64,000 nucleotides of DNA from Hormiphora californensis. Taxonomy: Eukaryota; Ctenophora; Tentaculata; Cydippida; Pleurobrachiidae. The notes under the pieces were generated by a model. It did not search any database. It had not been told where the DNA came from and saw only the letters and a list, made by a program, of their open reading frames with translations. Below are positions 20,701 through 32,147 of this stretch, piece by piece. The stretch covers positions 1,060,577 through 1,124,576 of the forward strand of contig CM035360.1 of the NCBI GenBank assembly GCA_020137815.1. Reading direction: 5' to 3'. Positions within the stretch are counted from its first letter, which is position 1, and the number at the start of each line of letters is the position of its first letter. A program made the position numbers and the translations under genes.

Positions 20701-21654
20701 AGACTGAAAATACAGATACCATGCCCTCCTGAATTTTGGTATGTTGCAATGGGAGTCAGACGTCAAAAAACTCAGGGGTGTTAGAGGATCCTATTAGGGA
20801 CACATTGGTGAAAAAATTAGCTTGTTGCAAAATTATTCCCTACCAGGCCATTCCCGCCCCTATATCATGGAATAAAACTAAAACAACAACGAACAAATTT
20901 GTTCAAAAAGGGACTACCCGCAAGGCCAAATTTATTGAACAAAGGACCTTTGCAGAAGTGGTATCACACAGGCAACAACACACCCATTCATAGTGCGCTC
21001 TGCACAAAAAAAAGAATAAACAAACAACTAATAAACGACTTGCTGACACTCACGCACGGGGAAAACACACAATACGCTATTCAAGAGGATCCCTTTCTCT
21101 TGACGACTGCTCTATAGCGAGCGAGATTGTTACTTTAACTAGAGAGAGCAAAAGAGAAATTCTTACACTAACTAAAGTGAGAGGCAAGGGTTTTTGTCTA
21201 TGAATGAGAGCACCTCATTAGTGCACTAAGTTACCCCTCTTCATGACACGTAAACACCTAAACTAAACAGCGGTATAATACCCTGGAGTTATAAAGCTAC
21301 AATGTTTATCTAAGGCACACAGCTCTGTCCTTCCTCTATCAAACATTTTCACACGGAAATATAACCAGCACAGCACGTTGTTAAATTATGATAATAAAAT
21401 GTACTCCCCGAACACGGTAAAATATTATTAAGTGCAGTGTGCACACTGCACTTATATAAGTGGATGACTAACGCTATTCAATTAAACCCTTCAAATCTAA
21501 ATCAAAAAATTATAGCAATAGTAAATGGCAATCGGTTCTAATATTAGCAGTTAAAATAATGGTTCAAAATCTTCAAAAGTGGTTTAAACGGTGTAAATAA
21601 TGTCTAAAAGAGAGTTCTAAGCGGGCTGGTTCACATTGTTTATAGGTTCACAAT

Positions 21655-21705
21655 CGGTTATCAGCCAATCAGGGACCAGTATTTCCTGATTCGGTTGGTT
21701 CCTGG
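21655..21705. mobile_element. Half copy of the CAGGAACCGACCGAAT MITE
   Basis: GGTTATCAGCCAATCAGGGA to TCGGTTGGTTCCTGG matches the right half of the element at 28324-28511. It lies directly downstream of the S9 gene 3' end. Confidence 0.6.
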
Positions 21706-21771
21706 TTTATAGGTTGACAATCGGGGGTGGGTTACTGGTTTATAGGTTGACAATCGGGGGTGGGTTACTGG
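21706..21771. repeat. 33-bp tandem duplication over the S9 stop codon
   Basis: Two copies of TTTATAGGTTGACAATCGGG plus GGTGGGTTACTGG lie head to tail. The minus-strand reading of one copy is the last codons and stop of the S9 gene, so the C-terminal sequence is repeated in the 3' flank. Confidence 0.85.
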
Positions 21772-23720
21772 TATCATCAGCGGGCTGGAATCCAAGAACT
21801 TTGCCATAAAAGTAGATTTCATTGCTTAGACATCTCTGGATATTAATAGCCTTCCTAAACCCGTGACCCTCACCCTCATACTCCACATAGAAAGTAGGGA
21901 TCCCGTTCTTTACCGCCGCATTGTAGAGGGGTGTTGTGAACTGTGGAGGACAGATTTTATCGACTGATCCTTGGAAGAATCCAATGGCACCGGACAGTTT
22001 GTCAGCGTGGAATATCGGTGATCTCTCCTTGTACAGGTCCTCCTGTTCAGATAGCTTCCCAACCAGGTTCTCGCAGTAGTGAGACTCAAACTTGTGGCCT
22101 ATTTCGCATTCGGGGGAACTCAGGGCCCGCAGATCGCACAACCCGAAATAGCTGACTCCGGCCTGGAAATAATTCCTGAATGTCATCATGGCCATGGTTG
22201 TGTACCCTCCAGCACTTCCACCGCTAATCGTCAGTCGTTTTTTATCCACTCGATCTGATTTAACGAGGAACTCCGCACCGGCAATCGCATCATCAATGTC
22301 ATAAACACCCCAGTTCCCGTAGAGTGCTCGTCGGAAATCCCTGCCCAGACCGTTGCTACCACGGTAGTCCACGAGGAGAACACCGAAACCCCGGCTGGTG
22401 AAGTACTGAGTATTGTAATCGAGATTATTAGTTACCATCCCTGATGGGCCTCCAGTGGATTTTTACTAACAGGGGAGGTTTTTCATCGGTCTCGACTTTG
22501 TCAAAATCAGGATTTCGAGGAGGAAAGTAGAATCCGTAACACACCATGCCGTTTGTAGTGGGGATTGTGAGCGTTTCTGGGATGGAAATGTACGGACGGA
22601 GGTGTTCTGGAGCTTGACTCTCGTTGGTAACGACGAACGGCCCCGGGTGTACCGCCCGTGCCTACCCACGGACATCTCGTAATAGATAACGAAACTGTAA
22701 GACTCGAGTAACATCCGCCAAACCAATAACGAATACCGTGTCTTTGAAGCATTGGACGCAGCCGAAGGTACCAAATTCGTAGCCAGCCTCTCGGACAATA
22801 TTCGAGAGATCGGTCTTGGTGGTACCGTCAGGGTTTAGCAGGAGGAGACTATCCTTGGCCGCAATTACAATCCCTTGGTCAGTAACACCAAAACCGGGAT
22901 GACCAGCAATCCACCCATACGGGAAACCCATGTCCTTGTCAATCTTGTGGACTGGACCAGAATCATCTTGAGATGACCATAGTTCCAGAAACCAGTTTTA
23001 TCCGATATGAAGAGACAATTATCATGAGTCGCAAGGTATGGCTGAAGATTAGACCCTTCCTCTCGGACCACGGTAATGTCTCTAACCGAGGGGGTGCCAT
23101 CCTCCCCCACAACCAGCGTTCCCTTGGAAATGGTGGTGGTGTCCCATGGCATGTTGGGGTGTTCCAGGACACAAAGACGATCTGATCTCCACAGGTGCGG
23201 GCACCTCGGTAAAAATCTGCCCCTTCCACTAGGATAGTCTGGGAACCAGTTTCAACATCAATCGCCACGATAGAAACGGTGTTCGGAACTTCAGCGTCCC
23301 GTCGGTGGTCTTCACGAATCATGATGATTTTATTTATGAAGGAGCAGTAGTCGCGTCATTGTACCGAAGCACTTTGGGACCATACTCCCCAGTTGTAACG
23401 GGCTCGGGAGTATTTTCAGGGGTGGTCTGCTTGTATAACCGTTGATCTGTGATATTCACAAAGTAAAGAGTATTGTTGAGGGGAAAGAAGTCTCCAAATC
23501 CGTACTCATAGACGCTGGAACAACTGCTAAACCCCTCAGGGACCCACTCTACAACTTTGGTCTCAGGATCACCCGAACGAATTACATACTGCCCAGATGG
23601 CTTCTTGACTCGCCAAAACAGATCACCTCCAACGGGATCAACAACAGTGGCTGATATCTCCTCCGCGGCAGATGTTACAATATCAAGTGTAATAGGAGAT
23701 TTCCACTCACCGTAACCCAT
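21740..23720 (-). pseudogene. S9 family (prolyl oligopeptidase-like) serine peptidase, intronless, disrupted
   Basis: The minus strand encodes a complete S9C-type peptidase of about 660 residues in one exon, but split over several frames. It starts MGYGEWKSPITLDIVTSAAE, continues through propeller segments (YRGARTCGDQIVFVSWN; HPNMPWDTTTISKG; DKDMGFPYGWIAGHPGFG), then PYISIPETLTIPTTNGMVCY, and ends with an intact hydrolase domain: VLLVDYRGSNGLGRDFR, the nucleophile elbow GGSAGGYT near 22222, QGSVDKICPP (Asp) and EGEGHGF (His). Frame changes occur near 23350, 23155, 22965 and 22455, and an in-frame TAG at 22662-22664. Several changes sit at homopolymers. Family members are peptidases acting on oligopeptides or acyl-peptides. 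Either a recent pseudogene or sequence errors; the catalytic residues themselves are preserved. Confidence 0.8.
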
Positions 23721-24966
23721 AATAATGATAAATCGGCTAGATAGGGGAAGTGGTATGTTAGTTACATCTCACAAGTCACACTATTTTACTTCTATCATTT
23801 CAAATCATCATGTAAGTATCAGTCCTTTTGTTTCTAATGTAGTTAATACTAATGGGTTGCAGCCTCCTGGGTGTTTATAATTCGATTGTTGGGGAGCGGG
23901 CTGTATTCTCTACGTTACCACATAGAAAACCTGTTGATCTGAAAGCCCAATTACACATGGGAATATATGAAGATTGAAGTTTTCTCTACACTGTTCGCCA
24001 CTAGAGGCGCCCCCATTCCTCCTCTTCCATTTCTTTGCGGGGCGCTTTTCTAAACAGGATCATTGGAACTAATGTATACATTGGCGATATATAGACCCTT
24101 CTTTTATTCACGCTAAATAGTGCAAGGCAATGGAGATTTGTAATCCTTGGCCTTAATTCCATAATATTTATATATCCATCATGGGTAGTGTACTGTTTAG
24201 TAAGCAAACTCGTTTCCGGCCTAACGGCCCGATTCTCGAGTTGCTGAACTCAATTTGGGTGGAAATAGGTTATTTCCACCGAAACAATTGATTTTCAAAA
24301 AGAGACTATGTGGTACTATGTGGTAAAGGATTGAGAATAGAGTGAAACTCGGGGAAACTCTGTTTCAACCTGCTTTTAAATACCAACCTGCTTTAAAATC
24401 AACGGTACACTATCCTATGATGTCGGGGGAGTCACTTTCTTAAAGTGGCCCGGGCTGACGTGAAGACCTTATCATTGACCACATCCTTAGCCTCCTGCTC
24501 TAGTTAATTAGTGGTGTCAACTATCTTACAGCATCTCAGCCTTGACACATCTAAACTGACGTTGATACCTTGACCATCTCTATTATAATTTGGAGATGAA
24601 CGTCGAAGTCGTTCGTTCAGCGGTATCTAAGCGACAGACTGCTCCTTCATAAAACACTTTAAGTGCCCAAAGCTGTAAAGCTGTTATTCACACTTTTGGA
24701 ACTTCCAGTAGAAGTTTGTTAATATTTTCGAATGAATTTTAACAGGTCAGTCCCCATAGTCACCAATTCAGTTGCCATGGCAACCGTGTTATTGACGTTG
24801 AAAGGGGGCGAAAACTGAAAAGAACCACCCGGCGAAGCCGGGTGGGTTATCAAAATGCCCTTACTTGAGGCGCACCCAATGGGTGCGCTAGTACTTTTAA
24901 ATATCTGCACTGTCGTCGTTTCTATAAAACTATTTTTAATTTATTGCAGGAAAAAAAAGCTAGAAT
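23721..24966. other. Intergenic spacer between S9 gene and GALNT-like gene
   Basis: The two neighbours are divergent, so both promoters should lie here. I see two GC-rich hairpins, ACCCGGCGAAGCCGGGT at about 24826-24850 and GCGCACCCAATGGGTGCGC at 24869-24888, probably from MITEs. No gene is supported. Confidence 0.4.
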
Positions 24967-27900
24967 ATGTCACCTGTTCTTCGTTACACGATTATGACAA
25001 TTTATGGACTTTGTTTGATAATAATTTTTGTTCGAGATTGGCATTTTCCAATGGTCACGTCTCAAAGTTACAACCTCAAATTTTGAGATCGCCCAGAAGC
25101 CAGACCTTTACTTGTAAGTCTTACCACTTGTTTTGTTTGACAATATGAAGTGCTGAAGTGATACTATTTTTGCACTCTGTCTCTACGACATATCTGGAAC
25201 TATGATAGTCTAGGGGGGGGGGGGGGGTAGTCTAGGGGGGGGGGGCTTTTTATTGCCACACACGGTAGGACAGGATTAAAGTTTACAAGTTTACAAGTTT
25301 ACAAGTTTACAATTAAAGTTTTATTTATAAAGAAACAGGCCTTCCCTGAATGGGTCCACCTAAATAAAATCAAGTTGAAAAAACTATCCCTTCACACTCA
25401 CACTCATCAGCACAGCACAGCACATTGAGGCGAAAGGTCATTTGGAAGTGGCGGGTACCCTCTGACTGGAGGACGATCGTGAAATCCTGTCAAGTAATTG
25501 CCCAATGATGATTTGAACTGATTCAAGCTCACACAAGAATTGACAGCAGCAGGTAGAGTGTTCCATAAATGAGCTGCTCTTGGGCCAAATGAGCAGTGAA
25601 ATTGATTAGCTCGTTTCGTTTCTGCTCTATAGGGGTAAGGTGGTGGGACTATCCGCATACCCAGTCTAGCGTGCTGTTGAAATACTAGGTTGGCAGAGTT
25701 AGGTACAAAACCATGAATCGTCTTCCACACATGTATCAGAATGTAGCGCTGTCTCCGACGCTGAAGGGACATAAGATTGAGCAATTTCAGTCTATCCCAA
25801 TAGTCATGACCCTGCATACCATCAAGACGTCTGGTGAAACAACGTTGGACATTCTCAATAGCCTTGATATCACAGGATTATAAAGATAACTTTTCAGCGA
25901 GTCTCCCAGGGCAACCAAGTTACGGTTCCTGTTGGAGGAAAATCTAAAATTTGGATCCCACCTTAAGAAGCTGAACACAGAGCTGTTTGATAAGAGAGAG
26001 GGGTACCATGAGGAGTTCATAGATACCTTACCGATAATTAGGGATGATATTCGGGATTCTGCCCCTGAACAGTGAGTTACAATGTTTCTTGGGGGGGGGG
26101 GCTTCTAACACGATGCAGAGTGCTGACCCACTGACATCCCGATCAGGTGTGCGAACAAGACATACAAGAAGAGTACGACACGAGTTTCAGTGATTATCAA
26201 CTATCACAATGAACTCTTGTCCCTTATGCTCCGATCGATTTACACTGTCCTCCTGTCAATACCGGAGGAGAATCTTGAGGAACTGATTTTAATTGACGAT
26301 GCTTCGAATCTTACAAGCCATTGTAAGTCTAGAACTCTAGGGATTCTTCATTATACCATCAGCTGTTCTTTCTTTCAGATGATTTGACTTTTGTGGAAGA
26401 CCTAGTTAAGTTATTTGTTGTTCCCGTGAGACACTTCCGATTTGAGGAGAATTTGGGGCTGATCTACAGTCGACGATTCGGATGTATCAAAGCTACTGGT
26501 GATGTAAGAATATCAAATTGAAAACTCGTCTAATATCATGTATTTATATGTTCTAACCCTCCTTTACAAAATGTGTCGTGGGGCACAGAGAGAGAGGGGG
26601 TCATGCCTAATGAATATTTTTCAGGCGGTGTTAGTCCTTGACAGTCACATTGAGGTAAAGCCAGGGTTTCTGGAACCACTGTTAGAGATAGTTGACAAGA
26701 ACTACAAAGTAATCGCTGCACCCGTCTTCGATTTTTGGGACACTTTTAATGACAATGTAGGTTTCATGAGAACATACCACTTTTTCTCATTTTTCGATGT
26801 CATTGCCAGCCGTTCGAAATGAATTTTTACTTTTCAGTATTGGTCGTATGACTGGATGGCCCTGGGTTATGACCGCTACCTAACATGGATCTTCCACGGT
26901 GTTCCAAAGACACCGGAGCCCTTCGAAACCCCCGCCATAATGGGAGGGGCGTTCCTGGCTTCGAAGCGGTTCCTCGAGGAGATTGACTACTTCGGGGCGG
27001 CCATGGAGGGTTGGGGCTTTGAGAATATCGAGCTGACTCTGAAAACATGGAACTGCGGTGGGAGTGTGTATTATGTTCCCTGTTCAAGAGTGCTACACTA
27101 TGCTGCGAGGAGGTCACCCATGAAACATGGAGACAGGAAAACTCCAAAAAATATTTTTCTTAATGCTCTCATTGTAGCCAAGGTCAGTACAGACTAAAAT
27201 AGGAATCCCTACTTACATACCAACAACCTCCATACCAACATCCCCCATACCACATAGGTATGGAGGGTGTTGGTATGGAAGCGTTTTGTGAGGTTCAGTG
27301 ACCTCCATACCAACTCATAGATTATATTTAGAGAGTTGGTATGGAGGGTATTAAAGTCTCTATAACGCTTCCATACCAACTCGATGCGGCCATACCAACT
27401 TGTGAAAATCCTTGATATCTGGGTGTATGGCACTGTCAATTAGAGCTGTCCCGATGTACGATTCAATTACACGATTCATATCACGATACGGTATTCAAGT
27501 GGCTTCGCTTTGGGTGGGGTGTGCCTTTCACGTACTGAGTGTGTTTAGTTTAATGCAATACAAACATAAGATATTACAGGAACTACTACAACGGACGACG
27601 CGATAATCCTCCATACATCCACCCATACATCCACCCACTGGCCACTATAGCCATTCTGATCTCCCCGACTGTCCTCGAGTCATCAGAAATGTGCTCCTCA
27701 ACCTCTCTCTTCTAATCTTCCCGATTCCCACTTCTTCCAAAATCCCTCCACGTCGGAGACACTTCAAGATCCGGCACGATACCCAGGACAGCGATACCTC
27801 TCGCATCTGACTCTGTGTTCGGTACCAATAAGGATTAAGGGTACCTGCACTGGGTATCGTGGATGTCGGTTGGAGTAAGACTGAGTTACTGGGGTCTCCC

Positions 27901-29619
27901 CTATATTTTCCATCAAGGCTAGCATGAAAATACTATCAGAATTATAGACCAAGATGATGGGGAGAACTCAGTATCCCAGGTTCCTAAGACGTCTTTAACA
28001 AACACACAAACGTAAGATATTACTGTGGTCAAGGATTTTCACAAGTTGGTATGGCCGCATCGAGTTGGTATGGAAGCGTTATAGAGACTTTAATACCCTC
28101 CATACCAACTCTCTAAATATAATCTATGAGTTGGTATGGAGGTCACTGAACCTCACAAAACGCTTCCATACCAACACCCTCCATACCTATGTGGTATGGG
28201 GGATGTTGGTATGGAGGTTGTTGGTATGTAAGTGTGGAACCCTAAAATAGTATCAGTGCCATAGCTTAGCGAATGATATATATGTTGCAAAAAAATAGAT
28301 TTGTTGATCAAATGATATAATATCCAGGAACCGACCGAATCAGGAGATACTGGTCCCTGATTGGCTGATAAAAAGTCACGTGACCTAAATAACGAGTTCT
28401 GATTGGTTGTTTACTTGTGTCGGCCGGTTCAACCAGAACTGGTTATTTAGGTCATGTGACTGGTTATCATCCAATCAGGGGCCAGTATTTCCTGATTCGG
28501 TCGGTTCCTGGACTTATACCCTTTCAGAGTCTGTTTGGAGAGGGTATTTCAGAGGACGTAGTGAAGGCACATGGAGGCACACAGCAGTTGACGATGGAAA
28601 AATGGGCGGCAATCAACCAAACTAAACAGATAATGAAGTCTTGTCCCCGAGATTTCGAGTAAGATCTATGATACATATTGTTACAACATGTTATGTTAAC
28701 ATGTTATGTTTTTATGTTTATCTAGTATTCATTTTTCCGGATTTTTCTAACATTTAGTTTTCAGATGGGTTAGAAGTCGAGTGACCCCTGAAATTGAATC
28801 ATATGGGCCGGAGACAAGCAAGGCATATGGGGTAAGCACTTTCAGTGAATGCTTGGGATTAACTGCTATCGATAGTCGATACCAGCGATAACGTCGGGAC
28901 TGGGATGGGTGGTCGTAGAAAGTAGAAACCTAGCATGTATCAAGATCATTTCGCTTCTTTCATTTCGCTTCTTTCATTTCGCTTCTTTCATTTTAACCTC
29001 TAATTTTCTAGGTATCTGACCTCGAAATGGGCTACTGTTTGTCAAGAAAACAAGATCACGAAACGAAACATATTTTACCAATAATAGAGGCTTGTATTGC
29101 CCTTGATGGCCGACCGAAGAGGGACTCAGCTCGGTTGACAATCTGGGACGAACTCCGAATATATGACAGGCTTTGTCTCGACTGGGGATGGGGTGAAAAT
29201 TGGCTTTTGTTTGACAGCTGCCATAAACTGGGTGGAGCCCAGACAACGAAATACAATTCAAATCTAAAGGTTTGTGGTACATTAAAATCCACTACGAGAT
29301 TCCCATCTCACGAATTATAGGACAGTCATTTCATTCACTTTCATTTAGCCCCCAAGCGGCGACAAACCCACTCGGTAAACGGGCTACTAAAAAATAGAAG
29401 GGCCAATATTTGAAACTGTATATTAATTCATCTTTAACAATGACAACACAAATTCTTTTGCAGACATTAACAAGTGGTAACGGAGAATGGTGCATGGTCC
29501 ACAACATCACCTCAAACGTATTTGTGAGGGAATTGTGCGAAAAGAAAGACTCACTGACAAGTGATTTGAGATTCATATCCTTGCAATTTATAACTGTTTA
29601 TGATTCTTCGATATTTTGA
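24967..29619 (+). CDS. Polypeptide N-acetylgalactosaminyltransferase (GALNT-like) with one frame error in exon 1
   Basis: Plus-strand exons: 24967-25113, 25898-26071, 26147-26322, 26379-26503, 26625-26756, 26838-27182, 28528-28658, 28765-28831, 29012-29269, 29464-29619. Exons 2-10 are GT-AG with matching phases. Exon 1 gives a type II anchor (MSPVLRYTIMTIYGLCLIII) and then needs a one-base shift in a T-run near 25027 to continue into the stem and exon 2; with it the total is 569 residues. Motifs: VSVIINYHNELLSLMLRSIY, ELILIDDASN, metal-binding DSH (AVLVLDSHIEVKPGFLEPLL), AIMGGAFLASKRFLEEI, GWGFENIELTLKTWNCGG, CSRVLHY. The C-terminus (CLD, DSCHKLGGAQ, NGEWCMVHN) fits the ricin-type lectin domain. 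Family enzymes start mucin-type O-glycans in the Golgi. GWGFEN replaces the usual WGGEN. Exon 1 is the least certain part. Confidence 0.88.
25258..25880 (-). mobile_element. LINE 3' fragment encoding the end of a reverse transcriptase
   Basis: Minus strand, about 156 residues: IKAIENVQRCFTRRL, then YWDRLKLLNLMSLQRRRQRY, IHVWKTIHGFVPN, and FGPRAAHLWNTLPAAVNSC near the end. This is the C-terminal pattern of CR1/jockey/RTE-like LINE reverse transcriptases. The 3' tail is a short (TTACAAGT)n array at about 25285-25315. It is 5'-truncated and lies in GALNT intron 1, only about 18 bases before the exon-2 acceptor. Confidence 0.85.
26548..26610. mobile_element. MITE end, TGTTCTAACCCTCC family
   Basis: TATGTTCTAACCCTCCTTTA in GALNT intron 4, matching 34254 and the complement of 9632. 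The other end is unclear. Confidence 0.4.
27211..28232. mobile_element. Inverted-repeat element in GALNT intron 6
   Basis: Arms of about 210 bases (27211-27420 and 28025-28232) are near-perfect complements, ending CTTACATACCAACAACC. Each arm repeats CCATACCAAC/GTTGGTATGG many times. The 600-base middle has no recognisable protein. I could not find a clean target duplication. Confidence 0.75.
28324..28511. mobile_element. MITE, CCAGGAACCGACCGAAT family, fullest copy
   Basis: Inverted repeat of about 90 bases per arm: CCAGGAACCGACCGAATC through GTCACGTGACCTAAATAAC, then the complement back to GATTCGGTCGGTTCCTGG. Other copies: 19620-19730 and 21655-21705. Its right end is 17 bases from the GALNT exon-7 acceptor. 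Confidence 0.85.
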
Positions 29620-30062
29620 TGATATTTTAAATTGATGTTTATTGTTTAACCCGGCCAAACTGAACTATCTAATTGTTCAAGCTCTTTGAAATCTTGAGCT
29701 TGCAATGAATATCAACTTAATATCATCCAGTCACTGTACTGGACACTGGACAGTGATAGTCTGGCGTGTTGACGATCAATCCCCGGCCTCGCAACTCGCA
29801 AGCGGTGCCCGGCAGACGGCAGTGGGCACCTGTTTAAAAAAAAGAGCCTAGAATCGCCAGTACAAAGTCTTAGATTGCGTCAAAGTAGGCTTCTGTACTT
29901 AAATAGAGGAGACTGCAGTCAAGCGGACAGTCCTTCCGATAGTAAAGTGTAGCGTAAAGCAAGATTTTTGAATTTGTAAAAGGACCACAAAAAAATGTTC
30001 ACCGCGAGCAGATAAAAAGTTTTCTGAAATCGCAAATAGGCCGCGCGGCGCGGGGGCGAATT
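29620..30062. other. Spacer between GALNT 3' end and LINE
   Basis: GALNT 3' UTR probably occupies the start. From about 29740 the base composition is GC-richer (CCCGGCCTCGCAACTCGC), perhaps belonging to the following retroelement. No protein is recognised. Confidence 0.35.
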
Positions 30063-31552
30063 TTGGTTGAAATGCGCTGCATACCAAAATCGAAGCGCGC
30101 GCGTTTTGCCGCAGTTTTCCAGAAACGAAAAAAACAGAATCGAAAAAGTGCCAAGTCTACACTGGTGGTAAAACGTGAACATCTGGCTAGAGCTAAGGAG
30201 CTATTCAATGACACAGATTTGAATCTGACGGTGGAAGGTGCGAAGCATCTTGGAGCGGCGATTGGGACCATGGAATACAGCTGGGAGTACACTGAGGATC
30301 GAGTAGCGGAGTGGACTGACATGGTTGAAAATTTAACTGAAATTGCCAGTAGCCATCCACACCTCGCCTACTCGAACTTCATCTCATCACTGAAATTCAA
30401 ATGGGTGTATCTCCAACGTACCATCCCTGACTCGGCAGACTCTTTTCAGAGGTTGGAAGATGCGATCAGGAACAGACTGATACCCAAGCTGATAGGAAGA
30501 CCATGTAGCGATATGGAGAGGAAGATCTTCGCCCTTCCTATCAGAGAGGGAGGACTAGGTTTAGATAACCCAGTTGAGACGGCCCCGATCTTCTACAAAA
30601 TTCAGAGCATGTCACTGAGCCACTGGTGTTAAACATACTTGAATTGGATGAAAACAAGAAGACAATCCATGAAGTTGAGAAAGAAATCGCAGAGAGGAGG
30701 CTTGAATGCAGTGTCGAGGAGATGAAGAGACAGAAGGCGCTAAGAGAGGCAGTGTGTAAAGATGAAGAAAAATGGACCAGGACATTTCTTCTAAACATGG
30801 AGACGGGAGCTTCGTCTTGGCTCTCTGCCCGGCCCTTGGAGATTTTCAACAGAGAACTATCCAAATCAGAGTTCACAGATGCGATGTGCCTCAGGTATGG
30901 CTTTGAAATCAACGGCCAGTTCTCTGAATGTGTATGTGGAAAACAGAATGGGGCAGACCATGCCCTGAGCTGTAGCACTGGCGGGTTTACTATCCTGCGA
31001 CACAACGAGATTAGAGATACCCTTGCAGATATTATTACCCATGCAGGATACAAGGGTGTTGAAATTGAGAAAGTGTTGCAGCCAGTTAACCCAGATGACT
31101 ACCCCCGAAGTGTCAATACAGCACCTGATGCTCGCAGTGACGTGTATGCCATTGGGTTGTGGAGAGGACTACAGGGGGCCCACGTGGACGTTGCAGTGTT
31201 TCATCCTACTGCACCCAGTTACAGAGGAAAAGACCCAAAATCTCTGTACAAAATGAATGAAAGTCGGAAGAAACGTGATTACCAACAAAGAATCAGAGAA
31301 TCGGAGAGAGGGGCTTTCACCCCGTTTGTTATGGCTACTTCCGGAGGTTCCGGACTAGAGGCAGAACGACTAATCAAAAAGCTCGCTTCACGCATCTCTA
31401 CCAAACACAAGGATAAATATGCTGAAGTGATTAATTTCCTGAGAACGCGGATACGATTCTGTCTCCTCAGAAGTACTCTGGTCTCACTCAGGGGCACGAG
31501 GAAAAAGTTCACGACTCCACCACCCATTGCAATGTGTGATTTTACTGACTGA
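30063..31552 (+). mobile_element. Retroelement polymerase C-terminus with restriction-like endonuclease domain, frameshifted
   Basis: Two overlapping frames (30063-30632 and 30626-31552) join if one base is restored near 30598 in an A-run. The first part carries the post-palm region of a reverse transcriptase (TVEGAKHLGAAIGTMEYSW, FKWVYLQRTIPDSADSFQRL, LPIREGGLGLDNP). The second holds a Cys/His knuckle (CVCGKQNGADHALSC), TILRHNEIRDTLADI and PDARSDVYAIGLWRG...HVDVAVFHP, then YQQRIRESERGAFTPFV. A Cys-His knuckle followed by RHN and PD...D resembles the restriction-like endonuclease of R2/CRE/NeSL-type LINEs. The palm (catalytic YADD) is missing, so the copy is 5'-truncated. It is dead as it stands. 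Confidence 0.75.
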
Positions 31553-31850
31553 CTTTTTATTTATAATATTTATTGTTTATTTGAGTGAGTGATTTTAAGA
31601 TTTATTTATTACTAACCCCAACACCGGGGGCAAATGATCGAACCCAATGTGAATGAGACTCATCGCGATTAACTCTTCATACGGTTACCCCCTTTCTCTC
31701 TTCGGCAGCTTCTCTTCGGCTGTTGGAAAGTGATGCCAATCGGTTTTGGGGTTAGTGAATTTTCGAAAAAAAATTTTTGGCACTTTTTGGACGTTTTTGG
31801 GCATATGACCAATCTCTGCAAACTTCTTAACTCATGCACATGGCCGTAGG

Positions 31851-32147
31851 ATAGGGATCCCTAAAAAAGTTCAGTATTTACACAGCGTTTACACAGTCTT
31901 TACACAGTCGTTACACCCAGAGCGGCGCGTGCTGCGTTTGGCGGCTTTTTCTAAGAAAATATTGGATTGTGTGCTGCACAATTGAGTAAATTGAGCGCTG
32001 CGGCGAAAAAAGTTTCCGAAAACGCTGCAAATCGAGTGCGAAAGACGCAGCCTTTACACCCAGAGCGGCGCGGGCGCTCTGGGTGTAACGACTGTGTAAA
32101 GACTGTGTAAACGCTGTGTAAATACTGAACTTTTTTAGGGATCCCTA
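31851..32147. mobile_element. Palindromic element, about 300 bp
   Basis: ATAGGGATCCCTAAAAAAGT and its complement bound inverted arms of about 95 bases. Each arm contains three related words (ACACAGCGTTTACACAGTCT TTACACAGTCG). The centre is GC-rich (CCCAGAGCGGCGCG). Confidence 0.8.

Larger units (their letters stand above)
19259..21739. other. Intergenic region with MITEs and repeat fragments
   Basis: This holds the TALDO1 upstream region, one MITE at 19620-19730, a fragment of the foldback family at 20594-20700 and half a MITE at 21655-21705. A plus-strand frame at 20736-20993 (ending RKAKFIEQRTFAEVVSHRQ) looks protein-like but I do not recognise it; it may be a decayed transposon ORF. No supported gene. 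Confidence 0.4.
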
